This document shows positions 1-10,043 of a stretch of 42,826 bases of DNA, in pieces. Origin of the DNA: Candidatus Zambryskibacteria bacterium RIFCSPHIGHO2_01_FULL_46_25. GTDB lineage: Bacteria; Patescibacteriota; Minisyncoccia; Phycocordibacterales; Zambryskibacteraceae. Under the pieces are notes generated by a model. The model saw only the letters and a program-made list of their open reading frames with translations. It made no database searches and was not told the origin of the DNA. The translations under genes and the position numbers were made by a program. Numbering within the stretch: the first letter of the stretch is position 1; each line of letters starts with the position of its first letter. The DNA lies in NCBI GenBank assembly GCA_001825155.1, contig MHVH01000001.1, positions 1-42,826 on the forward strand, in the 5' to 3' direction.

Positions 1-1141
<1,141 letters not shown>

Positions 1142-1303
1142 TCCTATTAGGAAACTTACAAACCATTCATTTCTGTCCTGCTAAATGAAATCAACTTCAT
1201 TTAGCATTGCGAATCTCCCGCCTTACAATACAAGCGAGAAATTCTTCCACATCCACCTCTAAACCCGAAAAGACCCACTTGGTCTAAAGTTCAGGGTGGT
1301 ATT

Positions 1304-1319
1304 AAGTTTTCAAAGAACT
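1304..1319 (-). promoter_or_regulatory. boxA-like antitermination element in the 23S leader
   Basis: Minus strand reads gagttctttgaaaacttaat, resembling rRNA leader boxA elements. Confidence 0.4.
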
Positions 1320-1347
1320 CCGCCAGCTGGCGGACCTAGAAACGAAG

Positions 1348-1380
1348 ACCCCCGCTCCTTTCGAAGCGGGGGTCTTTTAG
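1348..1380. other. Strong hairpin in the 23S leader (GACCCCCGCT..AGCGGGGGTC)
   Basis: Perfect inverted repeat gacccccgct cctttcga agcgggggtc followed by tttt on the + strand. Confidence 0.5.
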
Positions 1381-1456
1381 ACCTCAATAGCCGACCCTAA
1401 GGCCGTCCAAACCGCTTTGATTGATTAAGGTTTATTAACATTTCTAGATAACGGCT

Positions 1457-1485
1457 ATTCTATACCCCTTCTATAGACGTGTCAA
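1457..1485 (-). promoter_or_regulatory. Sigma70-like promoter for 23S: TTGACA-N17-TAGAAT
   Basis: Minus strand ttgaca cgtctatagaaggggta tagaat; hexamers spaced 17 nt. Confidence 0.6.
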
Positions 1486-1499
1486 ACTTGTGTATTCAT

Positions 1500-1528
1500 T
1501 TGACTATCCAGGCTCTAGAGCGTAGATT
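1500..1528 (+). promoter_or_regulatory. Sigma70-like promoter TTGACT-N17-TAGATT
   Basis: ttgact atccaggctctagagcg tagatt upstream of the 1559 CDS. Confidence 0.55.
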
Positions 1529-1558
1529 CAACTTAGAATGTTTTCAAGGAGGAAGGCA

Positions 1559-1828
1559 ATGATTATTGTCGAGAACGGCAGGCGGACCAGGCTCCATGCC
1601 GGAGACGAGGTCACATGGACATTGTCCAGAAGGGGCATCACCGCCAGAACGCGTGCGGGCATGGCCATGTCGTGGGACAACAGCATCAACGAATTCTTCG
1701 GCCACTGCTACACCGTGGCGGAGTTCGAGAACATGGTGAATTTCGCCGCGCACGCCGCCAATCTGCGAATCCAGCTCGTAGAGAACAGCCCCGAAAAGAC
1801 GACCTTCCGTTTCATCGCCTGCGCATAG
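1559..1828 (+). CDS. Small hypothetical protein (89 aa, MIIVENGRR...)
   Basis: ATG preceded by aaggagg 6 nt upstream; own promoter and downstream terminator hairpin; the ORF track's longer start lacks an SD. Confidence 0.6.
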   Translation: MIIVENGRRTRLHAGDEVTWTLSRRGITARTRAGMAMSWDNSINEFFGHCYTVAEFENMVNFAAHAANLRIQLVENSPEKTTFRFIACA

Positions 1829-1891
1829 TCCAAGACCCGGCTTTGGACTACGCTACCAATTCCTCTGATTTCGTTCCCGCCCCGCCTAACA

Positions 1892-1922
1892 ACGGCCTCG
1901 CACCAGCGAGGCCGTTTGAATT
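1892..1922 (+). terminator. Rho-independent terminator-like hairpin after the 89-aa CDS
   Basis: aacggcctcgc acca gcgaggccgtt tgaatt. Confidence 0.6.
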
Positions 1923-2213
1923 ATCCACACCTTACCAAGCCCTCTCCTTGGTAAACCATTCGTAATAGCTTAAATCCAAGAATTCCCCACAATGGGATTA
2001 TTTATTACGTACCAGAGAAAAATTATTACAACAACAATCAATACAACTAGTATTTTTTTTATAACTTAAATTATAACTTACCATTTGCAATGGATAATCC
2101 TTTGTAACAACTAGAAACGAGGAGCGAGATTGCCTGCGGAGTAGAGAAGATATATGACAAAAGTTACTAATAGAATAATAATCAGTATTTTGAATGACCT
2201 GTTCATAATTTAA

Positions 2214-5200
2214 TTATAACCTACTTTTAATCCAAGACCACAGCTTTTTAAATACGCCACCCACTTTTTGGGTAAGAGATTTATATACTGTTGCCGTATT
2301 CTCGGTTGCGGGTTTTTCTATGACATTTTCTTCTTCACCAGACAAAGGCAGCTGTGAGACTGCAGCCACGGGAGCAGTTTCAATAATTGGCGTTGTGGTT
2401 GCAACTCCTAATACTTCGGGAGAACTGGTTGCTTCCTGTTCCCGACTCTGTACAGCTGGCTTAGAGTTGGCCCTGTCAGAAGTTTCCGTTACAGCGGTTT
2501 CCACTATCACCGATATTTTGCCAGTAGATTCCAGGAAGCCTTGCGTCGTCGTAGATACAACGTAACTTGATTCGAAGACACCATCATTTCCACTGTCTAG
2601 ATAAATTTGCGAGGGAATATTCGAATTTAAATCGAATTGCGCTTGAGTCGTCGAACTTAATGGTATATCGGCAAATATTGTCGTCGTAGCCACTTCCCCA
2701 TCAACCACTTCCTGAATGCGAGCATCGAAGCTGCCTTCGCTTGTGGCACTACCCTTCACAGTATAATCCGTCCCGACCGGCAAATACGCAAACTTATTTC
2801 CGTCAATCACTTCATATACAACTCCTGATATATCATTTTCTATATCGCCGTTCCCGTCCGGACCAGCATGATTACCAGAACTGTCATAAATATGAAGGTC
2901 GATTGGACTGTGGAAGCTTACAATGCGGCCGTCAGGAATGGTGCAGCCCGTCGAATCTGTTGCGATGTTGGAATAAGCGGAAATATCGAGAGATTGTGTG
3001 CTTGTGGAAGTAAGAATTTCCGCTATCAGATCCCTTACACCAGAAGTGCTTGGCATGATGGCATGTTGAGCACTTCGCACATAATAAGTAGAACTTGCGG
3101 TAATGGCTTCCGCGCTTTTGAGAGGTACGGTGCCGTCGCCGTTAATCATCCGGATGTTGTATATAGGATGCACACCGTCTTCGAGAATATAGAATTGGCC
3201 TATAGTCGGAGTGCCACAGCCGACAAAATTATAAGTTCTTACCCCGTAATCGGCCGGATTCAGATTGTCTATCTCCTGGTGGAATTCGTCTGCCCTGTCT
3301 ACCAAAGTGTTGTTTCTTCCTTGAGATTTTAGATAATCCTTAGTTTCTTCATAATCCAGCCTATTTGTCCCATTTGTCATATCTGACACATAGTATTGCG
3401 TATCGTCGAAATAATTTCTGCTCGGCAACAGCTGATAAATTGAAGGCATGTTTTGAGAAATAATCTTTACTCTATCGCCATCTAATCCAAGAAGTTTAAA
3501 GAAGAAGGTGGCATCTAAGTTATCTCCATAATTTAGAATCTTAAACGCCTTAGGCGAGCCTGTATGCGGAGTGCCAATATCTAAAAAGACGTCAACAGAA
3601 TCTCCTCCATAATCTTTAAGATACTTCTTAACCAAGAGCCCACCCATACTGTGGGCAACTAAATCAACTTTTTCTGCTCCAGTTAAAACTTTTATTTGTT
3701 CTATTTTTTCTTTCAGACCCAGAGCCAATATTTGTAAATCTAACCGCCAATCGTATGGAAACATGAATAAATCACTATTTTCTTGATATCCTTGTGACTC
3801 AATTAAATTACTTAAGCCCAAGAAAAAGTCTGAATCTCCGATTGAATCTATCAGATTCCCCACTTGTATATCAGACGAGGGAGTTACTCCGTCTTCTAGT
3901 AGAGAAAGCTGATTCAAATGTAAATCCAGTGGAGAAAGTAGCAACACTCCTGCTGGCCACACCTCTGAATTTACTGCATTAACCAGTTGACTACTTAATA
4001 TCCCCGGCACGATGATGACGGGATTGGGTAAGCTGGGGTCACGACCAATCCATGGTTCATACAAAACATTTTCGGTTATCCTTGGATTCGGACCTATAGG
4101 TTGACTTGGAATGGTCGGCCCGGCATTACTTCCCCACCAATTTTCGCGAGCATCGACCACATCTGTACCGGCATTAAAGATAGCGTAAGTAGTGCTGGTT
4201 GAGAATTGCGAATGCGTGATGACTGCCGAGCCGGCATTCTGATAGATATCATTCGCATAGTTGTTGGAAAATTTAATATTATTAAACGTCAAATTCCCGC
4301 CAAGATTGTAAATCACCGCCCTGCTTATGCCGTTGAAGCCGCCAGCATATTGCATGACCGCATAAGATATATTCCCCGTGGAACCGCTCTTAAATTCGAC
4401 CCCATTCCAATCCATAGGAGCAGGAGCGGAAACAACTCCGTCGTTATTGGTATCTCCGCCAATCGAGTCATCTTTAAGCGAAGTTAGATAAACTTTTGCT
4501 GATTCTGTGCCGTTGATTACCAAGCTCCCTTCCACTATCATTTGCCCCGCCGTTCCAAATTTTATGATACTCCCCGGACTGATATTCAAAGTACTGCTAG
4601 CGCCAATCCATACGATATTGCTATCAGCTATAATCAGAGGAAGATCACTGCTGTGCCACGACACATCGCCTTGAACTATGCCGGTTATTTCGAAACCCCT
4701 GTTCGTCGTATCATAACTTGTATTACCACTATGATTGAAGATTGCTCCAGCACCCACTCGACCAGTTTTTGTATTGTTTGAGAAATTGTTGTTTAGAAGT
4801 GTAAGAGAATTAACTCCATAGGCATCGAACCCGAATATGGAGTTGTTCGTAATCGTCGAATTATTGATCGTCACATCTCCTGCCATAACCTGAATGCCGT
4901 ATTGCTGATTTTGGAGAACCGAGTCTGCGACAATAATTGTGCCGCTACCGTTATAAATGCCCCTGATGTAATTGTCGGTGATTGTGGAGTGATTAATCTG
5001 TATCGTGCCACCCTCATTTTCAATACCGCTCTGAGCACCGGCCCCAACATACCCCGCATAGCGTAAAGTCACATAATTTAAGTTCCCGCTTGAACCCGGT
5101 TTAAAGTGGATTCCTCTCCAATCTTTCACTGCCCCAACCGCACCTTCGATTCCGTCGCTGTCTCCGCCAAGCGAATCATCGAGAAGCGAGGTGAAGTAAA

Positions 5201-5921
5201 TTTTATTCTCGGCCATTCCGGTCGCTACCAAATTTCCTTCCACAACAAGTATCCCCGCACCGCCGTGCCTCGCCTTCACGATAGTGCCGGGCTCAATAGT
5301 AAGCGTCGTGCTGGCGGAAACGGTGACAGTATTTTCGAGAATATAAACTCCTTCGCCGGGAGACCATGTCGTATCGGCAGAAATGATGCCAGAAATGCTG
5401 ACAGTAGGAGAAGAAGATGCTGACTCGATAATATTGGCTACGCCGGGAGTTGGCGTTGTAGCTAACCATGTATCATCCGTTTGACGCTGAAGAGAGTTCC
5501 CGTCACCAGTAGCTCCTGTCGATGATGCATATGTAACCGTGTCCGTAGTAAAATCGCTAAGCGTAATTGAGATCGTTTCTCCATCATTACTTAATGAGTT
5601 CCATGAGCTGTCGAATAGTCGGCCACTATAACTTGGATAATCAATCAGGAATTGACTGCTATCGTCGGCGATAACAGCATACTCGCCGGTAAGCATGATG
5701 TCCCCTCCTTGTATATGAGCGATGCCGTGACTGGTGCCATCCTCAAATAATCTATGCGACGACAAGGTACGGGCCGGGCCGTCGTTACGCACCTCAATCC
5801 ATTCATGCCCTTCGTCAACGCCCGGTTCAGGGAGATCATACATGATTTCATTTATGATGATGTTGGCATGCGAAATAAGCGGAAGAGATATTAGCAGTGT
5901 GATTAAAAATAGCTTCTTCAT
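2214..5921 (-). CDS. Secreted multidomain protein: signal peptide, lamin-tail-like domain, duplicated beta-helix segments, LCAT/lipase-like alpha/beta hydrolase
   Basis: N-terminal MKKLFLITLLISLPLISHA; NIIINEIMYD..GHEWIEVRNDG (lamin-tail style); repeated beta-helix-like segments; PVIIVPGILSSQL, FPYDWRLD, VDLVAHSMGGLLVKKYL (GxSxG-type nucleophile elbow, AHSMG). Confidence 0.75.
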   Translation of the reverse strand: MKKLFLITLLISLPLISHANIIINEIMYDLPEPGVDEGHEWIEVRNDGPARTLSSHRLFEDGTSHGIAHIQGGDIMLTGEYAVIADDSSQFLIDYPSYSGRLFDSSWNSLSNDGETISITLSDFTTDTVTYASSTGATGDGNSLQRQTDDTWLATTPTPGVANIIESASSSPTVSISGIISADTTWSPGEGVYILENTVTVSASTTLTIEPGTIVKARHGGAGILVVEGNLVATGMAENKIYFTSLLDDSLGGDSDGIEGAVGAVKDWRGIHFKPGSSGNLNYVTLRYAGYVGAGAQSGIENEGGTIQINHSTITDNYIRGIYNGSGTIIVADSVLQNQQYGIQVMAGDVTINNSTITNNSIFGFDAYGVNSLTLLNNNFSNNTKTGRVGAGAIFNHSGNTSYDTTNRGFEITGIVQGDVSWHSSDLPLIIADSNIVWIGASSTLNISPGSIIKFGTAGQMIVEGSLVINGTESAKVYLTSLKDDSIGGDTNNDGVVSAPAPMDWNGVEFKSGSTGNISYAVMQYAGGFNGISRAVIYNLGGNLTFNNIKFSNNYANDIYQNAGSAVITHSQFSTSTTYAIFNAGTDVVDARENWWGSNAGPTIPSQPIGPNPRITENVLYEPWIGRDPSLPNPVIIVPGILSSQLVNAVNSEVWPAGVLLLSPLDLHLNQLSLLEDGVTPSSDIQVGNLIDSIGDSDFFLGLSNLIESQGYQENSDLFMFPYDWRLDLQILALGLKEKIEQIKVLTGAEKVDLVAHSMGGLLVKKYLKDYGGDSVDVFLDIGTPHTGSPKAFKILNYGDNLDATFFFKLLGLDGDRVKIISQNMPSIYQLLPSRNYFDDTQYYVSDMTNGTNRLDYEETKDYLKSQGRNNTLVDRADEFHQEIDNLNPADYGVRTYNFVGCGTPTIGQFYILEDGVHPIYNIRMINGDGTVPLKSAEAITASSTYYVRSAQHAIMPSTSGVRDLIAEILTSTSTQSLDISAYSNIATDSTGCTIPDGRIVSFHSPIDLHIYDSSGNHAGPDGNGDIENDISGVVYEVIDGNKFAYLPVGTDYTVKGSATSEGSFDARIQEVVDGEVATTTIFADIPLSSTTQAQFDLNSNIPSQIYLDSGNDGVFESSYVVSTTTQGFLESTGKISVIVETAVTETSDRANSKPAVQSREQEATSSPEVLGVATTTPIIETAPVAAVSQLPLSGEEENVIEKPATENTATVYKSLTQKVGGVFKKLWSWIKSRL

Positions 5922-7018
5922 TATTTTGATCTAAGGAAAAATTTTTTTAGAGTTTGAAGCCAGCCGAACTTCACGGCAGTAGCAGTCTGCAACTCCGCCA
6001 CTTCTGTTTCTCCCGGCTCAGCCGGTAATTCCCCACTTAGCTGTCCAACAGCTAAGTGGGGCGGAGGGATATTTGCCATTTGTTGTCTCAAGAGAGCAAT
6101 CTGATTTTGGAGATACGCGGCGCGCTCGGCCTTATCCTTCTCAATTTTTACCAGAATATCCTGCGTCTGCTGGCTTTCACCTATAGTCATGATAGTGACG
6201 CCATATACATTCGTCGGAGTAAGGCCGGTCGTCTTGGAACCGAAGGAAATACTCTGTCCGGGCCTAATGATGGTATCCCGGGGGAAAGCAAAAATCTTTT
6301 CACCCGACACAAGCGCCCGGCCAAAGAGATTTACTTCTTGCCCGGAACCATTTTCTATCTCAATCCTTTCCGGCAAAGCCGACTTTATAGAGAGTTTGGG
6401 ATCGATAATCCTTACATTCACGCGAGAGATAATTTCTCTGTCTTTTACCGATGCGGACAAAACGACGACGTATTCTCCGGGATAATCATATGTGTGGTTT
6501 AAAAGTGGTCCGCCGCCTTGCGTGCCGTCGCCGAAGTTCCAGGAGAAAATATTTTGCCTGCTGTATGTTAAATTAGTTTCCACTCTGAATTCAATCGGGC
6601 TGCCCACCGCTCCGACCCTGTCTCTGCCGGCGCTGAACTCGATTTCTTCCGCCGTGTCATCAGTAGGAATAGATACAGGTGAAGCACTGTAATGCGCCGA
6701 TGTTTGAGTGATAGTGGCAGTAGTTGCGCCTGTTTGGGCAGATCCTACGGTAATGCTGTCTTTTATTTTCGAGAAAGTTGCGTCACCTATGCCGCTGACA
6801 TTCTTTATATCTTCTATTTTTTGAAAAGGGCCGTTCGTATTCCTATAGTCCACAATCCGCTGGGCATATGCCGGACCGATACCGTCGAGCGTATCCAGTT
6901 CCGCCACACCGGCGGTGTTTATATTTATAAGAGTTTGCGCGTATACAAAAACCGGCAGAAGCGCTAGTACGAATGTTATGAAAAGAAATTTAAAAAATAC
7001 CTTGTCGAAAAAGCGCAT
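5921..7018 (-). CDS. Secreted ComEA-like helix-hairpin-helix plus PKD-like domain protein
   Basis: Signal peptide then ININTAGVAELDTLDGIGPAYAQRIVDYR..VSGIGDATFSKIK (HhH) and SWNFGDGTQGGGPLLNHTYDYPGEYVVVL (PKD-like). Confidence 0.75.
   Translation of the reverse strand: MRFFDKVFFKFLFITFVLALLPVFVYAQTLININTAGVAELDTLDGIGPAYAQRIVDYRNTNGPFQKIEDIKNVSGIGDATFSKIKDSITVGSAQTGATTATITQTSAHYSASPVSIPTDDTAEEIEFSAGRDRVGAVGSPIEFRVETNLTYSRQNIFSWNFGDGTQGGGPLLNHTYDYPGEYVVVLSASVKDREIISRVNVRIIDPKLSIKSALPERIEIENGSGQEVNLFGRALVSGEKIFAFPRDTIIRPGQSISFGSKTTGLTPTNVYGVTIMTIGESQQTQDILVKIEKDKAERAAYLQNQIALLRQQMANIPPPHLAVGQLSGELPAEPGETEVAELQTATAVKFGWLQTLKKFFLRSK
6987..7018. repeat. 32-bp direct repeat, copy 1 (5' end of the ComEA-like gene)
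   Basis: aatttaaaaaataccttgtcgaaaaagcgcat, identical to 7891-7922. Confidence 0.9.
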
Positions 7019-7053
7019 GCATTTAATTGTATGCCCCCACTGTTAACATTGAG

Positions 7054-7731
7054 TTATCCACAATTTACCAAGGCGTTGCCTTGGGGATCTGTTGATAGCC
7101 AGTCAAAGAGATTAGATTTAAATTCTTCGCTACTCAAAAAATATTCGGGAAAGGCGAGTTTATTTATAACGCACGATTCCTCTCGGTCAAAACCAGCGTA
7201 ATCCAGATAACTTGAGCCGAAATAGCTTTCAAGAAAAGACTCTGTCTTTTTCTTGTCAAGATTCCCTTGACGCCACTCCGGCTCCTCCACCTTAACGGGA
7301 TTCAAGTGAATATAAGAAAAAATGTACTTGAGATATACGTCAGAATTCAGATGGGATGATTTAAATTCGCTACCAAACAAAGACCCGGTCCTTTCGTATT
7401 TCTTATTGAAATAAGAGGAATAAGCAGTAAGAAGCTTACTCATAAACTTGGTTATTCCACCTTCCTTGGTCTCTTTAACCAGAATATGAAAATGGTTCGA
7501 CATAAGGCAATACGCACCGATTGCCGTGACACACTCCCCTTTCTCTACCGAAACTAGCGGCAATTCCTTGATATCCCGGTAAATTATGGGGACACTACCA
7601 TTGCACAAGAACAAAAGACGAATGAATCTTTTCTCGTCTTGCGAGTCTAAGAATATGGTTCTCTTGTCCACGCCGCGACTATACAAATGATAATATTCAT
7701 CCTTAGCAAAGGAGTTTTTTCTAATAGCCAT
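7054..7731 (-). CDS. REP-associated tyrosine transposase-like protein (Y1_Tnp / RAYT-type)
   Basis: YHLYSRGVDKRTIF..., AYCLMSNHFHILVKE, YIFSYIHLNPVK typical of Y1 HUH-type transposases; surrounded by short palindromes. Confidence 0.8.
   Translation of the reverse strand: MAIRKNSFAKDEYYHLYSRGVDKRTIFLDSQDEKRFIRLLFLCNGSVPIIYRDIKELPLVSVEKGECVTAIGAYCLMSNHFHILVKETKEGGITKFMSKLLTAYSSYFNKKYERTGSLFGSEFKSSHLNSDVYLKYIFSYIHLNPVKVEEPEWRQGNLDKKKTESFLESYFGSSYLDYAGFDREESCVINKLAFPEYFLSSEEFKSNLFDWLSTDPQGNALVNCG
7067..7084. repeat. REP-like palindrome accaaggcgttgccttgg at the RAYT 3' end
   Basis: Preceded by TTATCCACA (7054-7062); shares core with the copies at 7742, 7786 and 7966. Confidence 0.7.
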
Positions 7732-7741
7732 GACAATAAGT

Positions 7742-7764
7742 CTACCAAGGCAAAGCCTTGGTAG
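7742..7764. repeat. REP-like palindrome ctaccaaggcaaagccttggtag
   Basis: Inverted repeat just upstream of the RAYT start. Confidence 0.75.
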
Positions 7765-7785
7765 ACTGTATCAAGTTATCCCCAG

Positions 7786-7820
7786 CTCACCAAGGCAAGG
7801 CCTTGGTGAGCCTTGGTGAA
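7786..7820. repeat. REP-like palindrome ctcaccaaggcaaggccttggtgag plus partial copy ccttggtgaa
   Basis: Near-perfect inverted repeat preceded by ttatcccca. Confidence 0.75.
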
Positions 7821-7922
7821 CTACAAATAAATCCGCGCATAAGCGATTAGTCCAATGCCAATAGCAATAAGGCAAAGAAACACAAACAGGAATTTAAAAA
7901 ATACCTTGTCGAAAAAGCGCAT
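7821..7922 (-). CDS. Possible 33-aa single-TM peptide MRFFDKVFFKFLFVFLCLIAIGIGLIAYARIYL
   Basis: Begins with the same 32-bp segment that encodes the N-terminus of the ComEA-like protein; stop at 7821-7823. Confidence 0.35.
   Translation of the reverse strand: MRFFDKVFFKFLFVFLCLIAIGIGLIAYARIYL
7891..7922. repeat. 32-bp direct repeat, copy 2
   Basis: Identical to 6987-7018. Confidence 0.9.
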
Positions 7923-7965
7923 CTATTTATTCTATATAAAAGATCATCAAAGTTATCCCCAATCT

Positions 7966-7986
7966 ACCAAGGCCTTGCCTTGGTGA
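7966..7986. repeat. REP-like palindrome accaaggccttgccttggtga
   Basis: Preceded by ttatcccca (7952-7960) in the same context as other copies. Confidence 0.7.
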
Positions 7987-7995
7987 ACGCGCAAT

Positions 7996-8024
7996 ACAAA
8001 AACCCCGCCGAAGCGGGGTTTTTG
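7996..8024. terminator. Bidirectional terminator hairpin aaaaaccccgc cgaa gcggggttttt
   Basis: Perfect GC stem flanked by A5/T5 downstream of the 8079-10043 CDS. Confidence 0.85.
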
Positions 8025-8078
8025 TATGCTTGTCCTAACTTAGCCTAAGCCAGCCGGGATTCGCAGTCCGTAATTGGA

Positions 8079-10043
8079 TTACGGGAAGGAAACGTCAGCA
8101 GTTCTCCAGTCAGTCAAACCAGCCATGAAGGTGGTTTCCTGTACTGCGCTTGTAGTGGTATTCCAGTTGAATCTTTCAAGTCCTACGGAGTAGAGACCTG
8201 TAGTTGCATCAGCGGAGGTTCCATCTGCAAGTCTTCCAGGGACCAAGTACGTAACTTCGATATCAACAGAAGCACCTTCTGCCAATGTACAACTATTTGT
8301 TGTAGATGTGACACAGGTCGAAGGAATGGTGTAAGAAGTCGAGGTAGCGTGGTTTACTGCCGCTGCTACGCCTTCTTTGTACACCGTGAAGCTGTTGACA
8401 GCGAGAGTCTTGGCAAAGGCTGGAGTGGTCGAAGCGGAAGTACCAAGAGAAAGATCAGCCCCAAGTGCTTTGACCCTAACATTGAATTTAGCGGTCAGAG
8501 TAGAGGTGCTAGTACCACCAGAGAATGGTGAACCCATAGGCACACCGTCTGTGGTAATAGACTTTGAGAGCAGAGTTAGTTCAGGACCCTCCTTTCTAAT
8601 AGTAATCGTCTTAGCATCGGCAGAACCAGTTGCAACGACAGCGGTACCAGCAGAGTTCTCCGCGGTAGTGTCACCAGCGTCAGTACTTGCAATGAACGTG
8701 TCAGCAACAAGTACAGCATCAATGATGTCAAACTTGACCGACAGAGTCTTGGTAGTATCCGCAGGGATAATCCAATCAATATCAGAGAAGGTTGCCGTCA
8801 TAGTGTTAGCGTCTGTGCTGGCAACTGATGCTGAACCTACGAGAGATGAACCATCGTAGAGGTAAGCGGTTGACGATGTGGCTGCAGCGCCTCCGGCTCG
8901 AGCGATATCAAGGACAAAGTCAGTGACTTTGATCTGATCCTTTTCTGCCTTGAAATCAATCTTCGCAACCTCTAGACCATCACACTCGTCGCTACTTGTG
9001 CCTGTTTGACAGATTACCTGCTGAGTAGCAGGAGTACCAGAGTTGAGGGAGATTGCGAGAGTAGCGGAATCTACGAGATCAGCCGTAGAGGAGAAGGTGC
9101 GAGTGAAGGCCGTTGAAGGGCCGTACTCATTAACACCAACACCATCTACGCCACGAACGCCGTCAACTTGAATACCAAGTGACCAGCTGTCGTTGTCGTA
9201 AGTCGAGTCCCAAGACGAACGAGCATCAAGAGCGATGTAAAGCACCTTGATGGTCTGAGCAGGAACAATGAAACCGAAGCCAGAGAGGGTTATGAAGTAA
9301 TCAGAACCGTCTTTAACTACAGTGTCGCTGTTGAGGTCAGAAGAAGCCAGTACGGTTGAACCGTCCATGACGTAGATCTTCTGAGCAATCTTGGTGTAGG
9401 TCAAGTTATCACCAGTGTTGGTGATGGAATCAAGGTCAACCTTGATTCTTTCAACCTTGATGTCAGACTGCTGGGCCTCGAGCTTGATGCCGAGAACCTG
9501 TTTCTTGCTGTCACCTTCGTAGAGCTTCACACCGGAAGCGGGAGAAGGATTGAGGGAAACAGTGATGGTGCCTTCGACACCAGGGGTGCCGATAGTTCCA
9601 CCTACTGTACCACCACCCACGGTGCTACCAGGAACGGTGCCAGTCGCGCCAGAAGCGTTAAACTTCGCTCGCGAGAGAGGACCGAAGTAACCGGTGTTAG
9701 GCACGCCGTTGGCTGCCTGCCACTTTATTACAGCGGCTTTCGTAAGAGAGCCAAAGTAACCCATGGCTACACCTGCCGGCATGACGAGATGTCCCTGAGC
9801 AACAAGCGCGCTCTGAAGAGCGACAACCTGTGCGCCGGTCGAACCAATCGTCAAATCGGAAGTGATGCTAGCGCCCGCAGGAACAGAGCTACCCTGAAGG
9901 GAAGCAAGCTGTGCCATAAGAGCGTTGATCTGTGCCTGCAACTCGGCAATCGTCACAGCACCTGCCGTGTCAACGGAGAAGCTGAGAGCGAAGGTCAAGC
10001 CGACTGTGATGGCAGCGATCTTTGCAATTCTTGTTTTTAACAT
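8079..10043 (-). CDS. Secreted/surface protein with N-terminal peptidoglycan-binding-like domain
   Basis: Signal peptide MLKTRIAKIAAITVGLTFALSFSVDTAGA; LTIGSTGAQVVALQSALVAQGHL..GYFGSLTKAAVIKWQAANGVPNTGYFGPLSRAKFN (PG_binding_1-like); Ser/Thr-rich remainder. Confidence 0.75.
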   Translation of the reverse strand: MLKTRIAKIAAITVGLTFALSFSVDTAGAVTIAELQAQINALMAQLASLQGSSVPAGASITSDLTIGSTGAQVVALQSALVAQGHLVMPAGVAMGYFGSLTKAAVIKWQAANGVPNTGYFGPLSRAKFNASGATGTVPGSTVGGGTVGGTIGTPGVEGTITVSLNPSPASGVKLYEGDSKKQVLGIKLEAQQSDIKVERIKVDLDSITNTGDNLTYTKIAQKIYVMDGSTVLASSDLNSDTVVKDGSDYFITLSGFGFIVPAQTIKVLYIALDARSSWDSTYDNDSWSLGIQVDGVRGVDGVGVNEYGPSTAFTRTFSSTADLVDSATLAISLNSGTPATQQVICQTGTSSDECDGLEVAKIDFKAEKDQIKVTDFVLDIARAGGAAATSSTAYLYDGSSLVGSASVASTDANTMTATFSDIDWIIPADTTKTLSVKFDIIDAVLVADTFIASTDAGDTTAENSAGTAVVATGSADAKTITIRKEGPELTLLSKSITTDGVPMGSPFSGGTSTSTLTAKFNVRVKALGADLSLGTSASTTPAFAKTLAVNSFTVYKEGVAAAVNHATSTSYTIPSTCVTSTTNSCTLAEGASVDIEVTYLVPGRLADGTSADATTGLYSVGLERFNWNTTTSAVQETTFMAGLTDWRTADVSFP

